Positions 6,138 to 11,512 of a stretch of DNA of 11,512 nucleotides are shown here, in pieces (the first letter of the stretch is position 1; the number at the start of each line of letters is the position of its first letter). The notes beneath the pieces are model-generated. The model did not search any database. It was not told the DNA's origin and saw only the letters and a program-made list of their open reading frames with translations. Both the position numbers and the translations under genes were made by a program. The stretch is from Candidatus Segatella albertsiae. Its GTDB lineage: Bacteria > Bacteroidota > Bacteroidia > Bacteroidales > Bacteroidaceae. The DNA lies in contig DKCU01000057.1 of assembly GCA_002451555.1 (NCBI GenBank), forward strand, positions 1-11,512, written 5' to 3'.

Positions 6138-7802
6138 ATGGAAATACCAAGCTTTAACGCACTTATCCAAAAGAGCATCATAGACCATTGGGATATGGAT
6201 GCACTGACAGACTACAAGGGAGCAACCTTGCAGTTTCACGATGTGGCTCGTAAAATCGAGAAACTCCACATCATGTTTGAGAACTCCGGTGTTGTAAAGG
6301 GTGACAAGATCGCCCTCTGCGGTCGCAACAGCGCCAACTGGGCGGTGGCATTTCTCGCTACTCTTACCTATGGTGCCGTGGCTGTGCCTATCCTGCACGA
6401 GTTCATGCCCGACCAGATTCACAACATCGTGAATCACAGCGACGCCAAGTTGCTCTTCGTGGGCGATGTGGTTGCTACACAGGTCGATGCCACCAAGATG
6501 CCAGGATTGGAAGGCATCATCTACATCCCAGACTATTCTCTTGTCGTATCTCGCACAGACAAGTTGACTTACGCACGTGAGCACCTCAACGAGATGTTCG
6601 GTCTCAAGTTCCCTAAATATTTTAGAAAGGAACACGTACATTATTATATAGAGGAGAACCCAGACGAGTTGGCTCTCATCAACTATACCAGTGGTACCAC
6701 AGGATTCTCCAAGGGAGTGATGGTTCCTTATCGTGCGCTCTGGAGCAACGCCGACTTTGCCGAGGACGTGTTAGGCAAGCAAATCAAGGCAGGCGACCCA
6801 GTCATCAGCATCTTGCCGATGGCTCACATGTATGGCATGGCATTCGAGTTTATCTTTGAGTTCATCAAGGGTTGCCATATATTCTATCTTACCCGCATCC
6901 CTAGCCCAGCCATCATCGCCGAAGCTTTCGGACGTATCAAGCCAGCCGTCATCATCGCCGTGCCTCTCGTCATCGAGAAGATTATCCGCAAGAAGGTATT
7001 TCCAAAGATACAGAACAATCGCATGAGATTGCTACTCAATATGCCTGTCATCAACAAGAAGGTACGCGAGAAGATTTGCGAGCAGGTGACCAATGCCTTC
7101 GGTGGCAACTTCTACGAGGTGATCATTGGCGGTGCAGCCTTCAACCAAGAGGTAGAATCTTTCCTGCATAGCGTAGGTTTCAAATACACTGTGGGATATG
7201 GTGCCACTGAGTGTGCCCCTATTATCTGCTACGAGGATTACAAGAAGTTCGTACCAGGCTCATGTGGCAAGGCTGCCAAGAACATGATGGTTAAGATAGA
7301 CTCCCCAGACCCTGAGAATGTACCAGGCGAAATCTTGGCTAAGGGTCCTAACGTGATGTTAGGTTACTACAAGAACGACGAAGCCACAGCGGCAACCATC
7401 GACAAGGATGGTTGGTATCATACAGGCGACCTCGGCACGATGGATGGCGATGGCAACGTCTTCATCAAGGGGCGTAGCAAGAATATGCTCCTCGGTGCCA
7501 ACGGACAGAACATCTACCCAGAGGAAATCGAGGACAAGCTCAACTCCTTGGCTCTTGTCAGCGAAAGTGTGGTTGTACAGAAAGGCGAGAAACTCATCGG
7601 TCTTGTTCACCCAGACTTCGACGAGGCGCAGAGTTTGAACCTTGGCAGAAAGGAACTGGAAGACATCATGGAGCAGAACCGACAGGAGCTCAACACGATG
7701 ATTCCTGCTTATAGCAAGGTATCAGAGATCCGCATCCACGAAGAAGAGTTCGAGAAGACTCCTAAGAAGAGTATCAAGCGATTTTTATATACCAACGTTT
7801 GA
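6138..7802 (+). CDS. AMP-forming long-chain acyl-CoA synthetase, paralog 2
   Basis: A 554-aa paralog of the preceding gene, roughly two-thirds identical by eye along its full length, with one small indel near residue 172. All motifs are retained: YTSGTTGFSKG (183-193), LPMAHMYG, A5 GYGATECAP (353-361), HTGD (428-431), KGRSKNMLLG and NIYPEEIED. It has the same unusual A10 segment, TPKKSIKR, with serine where the catalytic lysine is usually aligned. Differences cluster in the middle (about 203-250 and 345-372) and at A5, the region lining the acyl pocket, so the two enzymes may prefer different acids. The 77-bp gap from paralog 1 holds no promoter match or terminator, so co-transcription is likely. 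The ATG at 6138 gives an N-terminus collinear with paralog 1 (EIPSFN versus SIPSFN). Confidence 0.93.
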   Translation: MEIPSFNALIQKSIIDHWDMDALTDYKGATLQFHDVARKIEKLHIMFENSGVVKGDKIALCGRNSANWAVAFLATLTYGAVAVPILHEFMPDQIHNIVNHSDAKLLFVGDVVATQVDATKMPGLEGIIYIPDYSLVVSRTDKLTYAREHLNEMFGLKFPKYFRKEHVHYYIEENPDELALINYTSGTTGFSKGVMVPYRALWSNADFAEDVLGKQIKAGDPVISILPMAHMYGMAFEFIFEFIKGCHIFYLTRIPSPAIIAEAFGRIKPAVIIAVPLVIEKIIRKKVFPKIQNNRMRLLLNMPVINKKVREKICEQVTNAFGGNFYEVIIGGAAFNQEVESFLHSVGFKYTVGYGATECAPIICYEDYKKFVPGSCGKAAKNMMVKIDSPDPENVPGEILAKGPNVMLGYYKNDEATAATIDKDGWYHTGDLGTMDGDGNVFIKGRSKNMLLGANGQNIYPEEIEDKLNSLALVSESVVVQKGEKLIGLVHPDFDEAQSLNLGRKELEDIMEQNRQELNTMIPAYSKVSEIRIHEEEFEKTPKKSIKRFLYTNV

Positions 7803-7833
7803 GAATTAGAATATACGAAATAGTAATGAAATG

Positions 7834-7868
7834 AAAAGGGCTACTTTCTCTTTGAAAGTAGCCCTTTT
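7834..7868. terminator. Bidirectional intrinsic terminator
   Basis: A perfect 15-bp stem (AAAAGGGCTACTTTC at 7834-7848 and its complement at 7854-7868) with a 5-nt loop lies between two convergent genes. Reading plus, the stem ends in TTTT then CTATCTTTT; reading minus it also ends in a T-run. It can stop both the acyl-CoA synthetase operon and the Crp/Fnr gene. Confidence 0.92.
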
Positions 7869-7875
7869 CTATCTT

Positions 7876-8475
7876 TTACAGCAGCACACCAGAACGGATT
7901 CTCGACAACGTCTCTGGCGTCATTTGGAGATAGTTGGCGATATAAGTGAGTGGAGCACGAAGCACCACCTGGGGATTCAGGTCGCACAATCTCTTGTAGC
8001 GATTAGGAGCAGACTCAAATCTTACCAAGTCGGCATGAATCTGCGACTGAATCAAGCTCTCCTCCAGTATCTTACGATAAAGCATCTGGATATTGACATT
8101 ACGGATAGCCGCAGCCTCCAATTTTGCCTTTGGCAAAGCATAGACGAGCGTTGGCTCCAAAGCCTCAACCTGAAGACGGGTCGGTTCCTCCTTGAACAAG
8201 CTCTCGATACACATGAATATCGAATGGTCAACACCCAAGTGCTCCGTCACTTCTTTTCCATTCTTGAAATAGAACTGACGTACCAACCCCTTCTCTATGT
8301 AAGAGATGTTACGGCATATCTCCCCCTCCTGAAGAATCTTCTCGCCTTTTGCATACTTGATAGGCTCCAAAAGACTCTCCAATACATCCAACTCATCATG
8401 AGTCATCGTACTATACTTACGAGCGAGCTCTCTTGCGATGTCTCGCGTCAGGGGCATGTTTTTGAAATCTGGCAT
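7876..8475 (-). CDS. Crp/Fnr family transcriptional regulator
   Basis: A 199-aa DNA-binding regulator with an N-terminal cyclic-nucleotide-type beta-roll (about residues 25-120, including GEKILQEGE and YIEKGLVRQFYF), a long dimerisation helix (about 125-155) and a C-terminal winged helix-turn-helix with APLTYIANYLQMTPETLSRIR (174-194), whose recognition helix contains TPETLSRIR. The three cysteines (54, 89, 164) are not spaced like the Fe-S ligands of Fnr, and the cAMP phosphate-binding motif of Crp is not evident, so the ligand is unknown. The gene lies 74 bp downstream of lepA on the same strand without a promoter match between them, and has an exceptionally good Shine-Dalgarno. The ATG at 8475 is supported by that site; a second in-frame ATG at codon 7 is a less likely start. 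Its targets are unknown. Confidence 0.92.
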   Translation of the reverse strand: MPDFKNMPLTRDIARELARKYSTMTHDELDVLESLLEPIKYAKGEKILQEGEICRNISYIEKGLVRQFYFKNGKEVTEHLGVDHSIFMCIESLFKEEPTRLQVEALEPTLVYALPKAKLEAAAIRNVNIQMLYRKILEESLIQSQIHADLVRFESAPNRYKRLCDLNPQVVLRAPLTYIANYLQMTPETLSRIRSGVLL

Positions 8476-8490
8476 TGTAATGTCCTCCTC
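8476..8490 (-). promoter_or_regulatory. Strong Shine-Dalgarno of the Crp/Fnr gene
   Basis: On the minus strand GAGGAGG (8490-8484) lies 8 bases before the ATG at 8475. Such a near-perfect anti-16S match is uncommon in Bacteroidota and is not seen at the other genes here. It fixes the start and suggests translation independent of lepA. Confidence 0.8.
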
Positions 8491-8502
8491 TTATTTATAT
8501 CC

Positions 8503-8524
8503 CCCTTTCCCATAGTTGAAAGGG
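8503..8524 (-). other. Small hairpin between lepA and the Crp/Fnr gene
   Basis: CCCTTTC (8503-8509) and GAAAGGG (8518-8524) form a 7-bp stem with an 8-nt loop. In the lepA-to-Crp direction no U-run follows, so it is unlikely to terminate; it may modulate read-through or RNA processing. Confidence 0.35.
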
Positions 8525-8549
8525 AGAAAATTTGACTTGTTTGGGTTTA

Positions 8550-10343
8550 TTAGTCGAGCTTCAGCACGGCGAGGAATGCCTTCTGTGGCACCTCCACATT
8601 ACCGATTTGCTTCATACGCTTCTTACCCTTCTTCTGTTTTTCGAGCAACTTTCGCTTACGGCTCACGTCACCACCATAACACTTGGCGGTCACATCCTTG
8701 CGCACTTGCTTCACGGTCTCACGAGCCACAATCTTGGCACCGATGGCTGCCTGGATGGCGATGTCAAACTGCTGGCGTGGTATCAAGTCCTTCAACTTCT
8801 CGCACATTCTGCGGCCGAAAGTCACGGCATTGTCTCTATGCGTCAAGGTACTCAGAGCATCCACAGGCTCACCATTGAGCAGGATGTCGAGCTTCACCAA
8901 GTCGGAAGGACGGAAGCTGTCGATATGATAGTCGAAGGAAGCATAGCCCTTGGAGATACTCTTCAGTTTGTCGTAGAAGTCGATGACAATCTCGCCCAAA
9001 GGCAACATGAAGTGCAATTCCACACGATTGCCGCTCACGTACTCCTGGTTGATGAGTTCACCACGCTTGTCCAAGCAAAGTTTCATGATAGGACCGATAT
9101 AATCGCATGAAGTGATGATGGTGGCACGAATATACGGTTCCTCGATATGGTCGATCATCGTAGGGTCAGGCAATCCCGAAGGATTGTGAACTTCCTTCTC
9201 CCCACCCTGCTTGTCATATACCATATAAGATACGTTAGGCACGGTGGTGATGACATCCATATTGAACTCACGGTCCAAACGCTCCTGCACAATCTCCATG
9301 TGGAGCAAGCCCAAGAATCCGCAACGGAAGCCGAAGCCCAAGGCCACCGAACTCTCAGGAGAGAAGGTCAAGGAAGCATCGTTGAGCTGCAACTTTTCGA
9401 GCGAAGCACGCAAGTTCTCGTAATCGCTTGGGTCGATAGGATAAACACCTGCGAAGACCATTGGCTTCACCTCCTGGAAACCAGCGATGGCTTTCTCACA
9501 AGGACGAGCGATATGCGTGATGGTATCACCCACCTTCACCTCGGTGGCATTCTTGATACCCGAGATGATGTAGCCTACCTCACCGGTACCCAACTCATTG
9601 CGAGGAATCATATCCATCTTGAGCACACCTATCTCGTCGGCATCATACTCCATGCCCGTATTGAAGAACTTCACCTTGTCACCCTTACGGATCACACCAT
9701 TCTCTATCTTGAAGTAAGCGATGATGCCACGGAAGGAGTTGAACACGGAGTCGAAAATCAAAGCCTGCAAAGGAGCCTTGTCATCGCCCTCGGGATGAGG
9801 AACACGATTGACCACTGCCTCCAAGACATCCTCGACACCCTCGCCCGTCTTACCCGACGCACGAAGGATGTCCTCATGCTTGCAACCGATGAGATCGACA
9901 ATCTCGTCCTCCACCTCGTCAGGCATGGCGGAAGGCATATCTATCTTGTTGATGACCGGGATAATCTCCAAGTCATGCTCGATGGCCATATATAGATTTG
10001 AAATCGTCTGCGCCTGCACACCCTGGGTAGCATCCACGACCAAGAGCGCTCCCTCGCAAGCAGCGATGGAACGAGAGACCTCGTAAGAGAAATCGACGTG
10101 TCCCGGAGTATCGATGAGGTTGAGGATGTAAGTCTGCCCATCCTTCGCCTTGTACTCCATCTGGATGGCGTGGCTCTTGATGGTGATACCACGCTCACGC
10201 TCCAAGTCCATGTCGTCGAGCATCTGACCCTCAGTAATCTTGATGGTCTGAGTTTTCTCTAAAAGACGGTCTGCCAAGGTACTTTTACCATGGTCGATAT
10301 GTGCAATAATGCAGAAATTTCTGATGTTGTTTATATTCTCCAT
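8550..10343 (-). CDS. lepA: Elongation factor 4 (LepA), ribosome-associated GTPase
   Basis: Translational GTPase that acts on the ribosome during initiation and elongation and helps under ionic stress. The 597-aa length is normal. GTPase motifs: G1 AHIDHGKS (14-21), G2 RERGITIKSHA (50-60), G3 DTPGH (78-82), G4 NKID (132-135), and a G5 loop reading SGKTGEG. The EF-G-like domains II, III and V follow, then the LepA-specific C-terminal domain with KCYGGDVSRKRKLLEKQK and GKKRMKQIGNVEVPQ. The start is the ATG at 10341-10343 (MENINNIRNF). The open frame reaches back to a TTG at 10368-10370, but that TTG is inside the predicted -7 box and would not be transcribed. lepA is probably co-transcribed with the downstream Crp/Fnr gene. 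Confidence 0.98.
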   Translation of the reverse strand: MENINNIRNFCIIAHIDHGKSTLADRLLEKTQTIKITEGQMLDDMDLERERGITIKSHAIQMEYKAKDGQTYILNLIDTPGHVDFSYEVSRSIAACEGALLVVDATQGVQAQTISNLYMAIEHDLEIIPVINKIDMPSAMPDEVEDEIVDLIGCKHEDILRASGKTGEGVEDVLEAVVNRVPHPEGDDKAPLQALIFDSVFNSFRGIIAYFKIENGVIRKGDKVKFFNTGMEYDADEIGVLKMDMIPRNELGTGEVGYIISGIKNATEVKVGDTITHIARPCEKAIAGFQEVKPMVFAGVYPIDPSDYENLRASLEKLQLNDASLTFSPESSVALGFGFRCGFLGLLHMEIVQERLDREFNMDVITTVPNVSYMVYDKQGGEKEVHNPSGLPDPTMIDHIEEPYIRATIITSCDYIGPIMKLCLDKRGELINQEYVSGNRVELHFMLPLGEIVIDFYDKLKSISKGYASFDYHIDSFRPSDLVKLDILLNGEPVDALSTLTHRDNAVTFGRRMCEKLKDLIPRQQFDIAIQAAIGAKIVARETVKQVRKDVTAKCYGGDVSRKRKLLEKQKKGKKRMKQIGNVEVPQKAFLAVLKLD

Positions 10344-10367
10344 ATAATATTTTCTCTCTTTTGCGTG

Positions 10368-10399
10368 CAAAATTACCTTATTTTTAGGAGAATACCAAA
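10368..10399 (-). promoter_or_regulatory. lepA promoter
   Basis: Minus-strand TTTG (10399-10396), a 20-base spacer and TAATTTTG (10375-10368) match the Bacteroidota consensus. Transcription should start near 10361, giving a leader of about 18 nt before the ATG at 10343. Confidence 0.75.
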
Positions 10400-10573
10400 T
10401 TTTTAGCGTATTATTTTTCGCCGTTATTGATTATTTATAGACAAATCTCTTGATGTGACACAAATCTTAGGGAAAAGGTCTATACGCCCACCTATCATCG
10501 TGGCATATAGATCCTTGTCGCTCTTTCTATATATGATAAAAAGGATAAATATTCCTAAAATAGCATAGAGGTT
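10400..10573. other. Intergenic stretch without a supported gene
   Basis: This AT-rich DNA lies between the divergent lepA promoter and the promoter of the small membrane-protein cluster. A minus-strand open frame (10424-10690) encodes hydrophobic residues but overlaps the plus-strand promoter and gene and resembles no family I know. I see nothing else here. Confidence 0.5.
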
Positions 10574-10605
10574 CTTGGAGTATAAAAGAAAAAGTTGTAT
10601 ATTTG
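10574..10605 (+). promoter_or_regulatory. Promoter of the small membrane-protein cluster
   Basis: TTG (10575-10577), a 20-base spacer and TATATTTG (10598-10605) fit the Bacteroidota pattern. Transcription would start near 10612, about 8 nt before the ATG at 10620. The TTG that begins the longest open frame here is the -33 element, not a start codon. Confidence 0.65.
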
Positions 10606-10619
10606 CAAAAATATGGCAT

Positions 10620-10847
10620 ATGACAGCAAGAGAAGACAAGGTAAAAGCAAAATTTGTTAGAGAAACCATAACTAAATATTTCTTTGACATGAGTAGATCA
10701 ACCTACACCATAATGGTATTAGGAGGGCTTGCCGCTCTTTTTGGCATTGTAAAAACAGACCAGGAAGGCACACTTTCTGCAGTTTTGTTAGGAGTATGCT
10801 TGACTGTAATTTTGGCAATCATTGGATTTGTAATTTCTAAAAAATAA
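10620..10847 (+). CDS. Small two-helix membrane protein (possibly DUF6722-like)
   Basis: A 75-aa protein with a charged N-terminal part (residues 1-25: MTAREDKVKAKFVRETITK, then FFDMSRSTY) and two predicted transmembrane helices, near 28-44 (IMVLGGLAALFGIV) and 52-72 (LSAVLLGVCLTVILAIIGFVI), ending in SKK. A KTDQEG turn joins the helices, which would place both ends in the cytoplasm. The arrangement recalls small Bacteroidota membrane proteins I know as DUF6722, but that match is from memory and weak. The start at 10620 follows from the promoter, which lies only a few bases upstream, giving a nearly leaderless mRNA. A 35-aa membrane ORF starts 4 bases after its stop. Function is unknown. Confidence 0.75.
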   Translation: MTAREDKVKAKFVRETITKYFFDMSRSTYTIMVLGGLAALFGIVKTDQEGTLSAVLLGVCLTVILAIIGFVISKK

Positions 10848-10851
10848 AGTT

Positions 10852-10959
10852 ATGAATACACTTGGAATGACTTTCGCTATATGTTTAGTTCCTGCAACGG
10901 CATTTTTGATTTGGCTATATACGCCTTGGGGGAAGAGGTGGCTCAAAACACTTGATTAG
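10852..10959 (+). CDS. 35-aa membrane microprotein
   Basis: ATG at 10852 to TAG at 10957-10959 encodes 35 residues: a short polar start (MNTLGM), one hydrophobic helix (about residues 7-23, TFAICLVPATAFLIWLY) and a basic, tryptophan-rich tail (TPWGKRWLKTLD). The positive tail predicts a cytoplasmic C-terminus. It begins 4 bases after the stop of the two-helix membrane protein, which suggests translational coupling and a joint function such as a small membrane complex. The helix-plus-basic-tail layout makes a random ORF unlikely, but there is no known family to support it. A type I toxin-like or regulatory peptide role is possible but unproven. Confidence 0.55.
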   Translation: MNTLGMTFAICLVPATAFLIWLYTPWGKRWLKTLD

Positions 10960-10990
10960 CTTAGCACAAATATTTAAAGTAAGGAATAAG

Positions 10991-11272
10991 ATGGATACTA
11001 TAAACATTCAGCTTCAAGTGCCAAACACCGGGCAATATACCCTTGACGAGTTCGTCGCCAAGGTAAAAGACTATGCCAACAAACTGGTAAATAACATATC
11101 AAAGCCGGTTCCGACATACCAAGAAACATATATGAGTCGCAAGGAGCAAGAAGCCTACGTAGCAGAAAGCCTAAATCGTGCTCTTGACCAAATGGAGGCG
11201 CATAAGAAAGATGGTACCAAACCGATGTCAGCAAGAGAACTATTAAGACAACTTGAAGAAGAGGAGGCGTAG
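10991..11272 (+). CDS. Antitoxin-like protein, partner of the adjacent RelE-type toxin remnant
   Basis: A 93-aa soluble protein starting MDTINIQLQVPN. The start at 10991 has an upstream AAGGA at 5-base spacing; a longer reading from 10952 overlaps the preceding ORF and lacks a site. Predicted layout: an N-terminal beta strand (3-10), an amphipathic helix (about 17-35), a proline-bearing linker, and a charged C-terminal region (about 47-93) with SRKEQEAYVAESLNRALDQM and SARELLRQLEEEEA. This size and strand-helix-acidic-tail layout, and its place 5 bases before a RelE/HigB-type toxin frame, are typical of type II antitoxins that bind and neutralise the toxin and repress the operon. I do not recognise a specific antitoxin family. 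The toxin is broken, so this is now an orphan antitoxin. The frame is intact from start to stop. Confidence 0.7.
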   Translation: MDTINIQLQVPNTGQYTLDEFVAKVKDYANKLVNNISKPVPTYQETYMSRKEQEAYVAESLNRALDQMEAHKKDGTKPMSARELLRQLEEEEA

Positions 11273-11277
11273 GATGC

Positions 11278-11508
11278 ATGTACAAATCTATTTAGCAGCG
11301 CCTTGGTAAAGGCGTGCGAAAAGTAAGGATGGCTATTGCCAGCAAAGGAAAATGAAAGAGCGGAGGCGCAAGAGTTATCACCTACAACCTTTACCAAGAA
11401 GGAGATACAATTATCATAGATTTGTTGACCATTTATGACAAAAATGAAATCTCCAATATCACAGACGACTTTATCAAATATTTACTTGACAAGCGAACAA
11501 ACATATAA
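11278..11508 (+). pseudogene. Remnant of a RelE/HigB-type toxin gene (deleted and interrupted)
   Basis: In one frame, ATG at 11278 reads MYKSI then TAG (11293-11295), followed by QRLGKGVRKVRMAIASKGK, TGA (11353-11355), KSGGARVITYNL and on to ...IYDKNEISNITDDFIKYLLDKRTNI and a TAA at 11506-11508. The segments G-V-R-K-V-R-M-A-I-x-S-K-G-K-G-K-S-G-G-A-R-V-I-T-Y and YDKNEIS match the core and C-terminus of RelE/HigB-superfamily mRNA interferases. Intact members usually have about 45 residues before the LGxGxRK motif; only eight codons remain, so an internal deletion of about 40 codons is inferred. The TGA stands where relatives have GGA glycine, a single G-to-T change. No in-frame start lies after the TGA, so no functional toxin is expected. 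Confidence 0.85.
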
Positions 11509-11512
11509 AGTG

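Noticed and set aside
7831..8535. Plus-strand 234-codon frame opposite the Crp/Fnr gene
   Set aside because: It begins inside the terminator hairpin and is antisense to a clear Crp/Fnr protein.
9147..9995. Plus-strand 282-codon frame opposite lepA
   Set aside because: Shadow of the conserved lepA codons; His/Leu-rich product with no family resemblance.
10424..10690. Minus-strand hydrophobic 88-codon frame
   Set aside because: It overlaps the plus-strand promoter and the 75-aa membrane protein gene, lacks a promoter and family match, and its hydrophobicity reflects AT-rich DNA and antisense to a membrane gene.
11353..11355. TGA in the toxin remnant as a recoding (selenocysteine or read-through) site
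   Set aside because: Relatives have glycine (GGA) here, a second in-frame stop (TAG) and a large deletion lie upstream, and no selenocysteine element is evident; simple gene decay explains it better.

Overview
The window looks like a chromosomal segment of a Bacteroidota bacterium, most likely a Prevotellaceae member (Prevotella/Segatella type). This rests on a DUF4494 protein, several promoters matching the Bacteroidota pattern (TTTG or TTG, about 19-20 bp, then TAnnTTTG), the general lack of Shine-Dalgarno sequences, and the protein types. No rRNA, tRNA, CRISPR array, prophage or intact insertion sequence was seen. Assignments are by eye from motifs; no database search was run.

Left part (1-1725): the window opens inside a cluster of three small GC-rich hairpins that looks like a dispersed repeat. 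A minus-strand pair follows: a DUF4494 protein and, one base after it, a YggS-type PLP-binding protein. A 423-bp gap (1303-1725) holds two divergent candidate promoters, one for this pair and one for the plus-strand genes to the right.

Middle (1726-7868): on the plus strand are a class I/II PLP aminotransferase, a long AT-rich inverted repeat built of TGTTAAR heptads, a LolC/E-MacB type ABC permease, and two tandem paralogous AMP-forming acyl-CoA synthetases. The synthetase promoter carries two dyads of identical geometry (TGCACA-N13-TGTGCA), one centred on the -33 box and one spanning the -7 box to the start codon. This is the best candidate for an undescribed regulatory site here. A strong bidirectional terminator closes the synthetase operon.

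Right-centre (7876-10400): on the minus strand are lepA (elongation factor 4) and, downstream, a Crp/Fnr-family regulator with an unusually good Shine-Dalgarno. They are probably co-transcribed from a well-formed promoter whose -7 box rules out an upstream TTG as the lepA start.

Right end (10574-11512): an accessory-looking, AT-richer plus-strand cluster. It has a two-helix membrane protein of 75 aa, a 35-aa single-helix membrane microprotein 4 bases later, an antitoxin-like protein of 93 aa, and the decayed remains of its RelE/HigB-type toxin (large internal deletion plus two in-frame stops). The antitoxin appears to have outlived its toxin.
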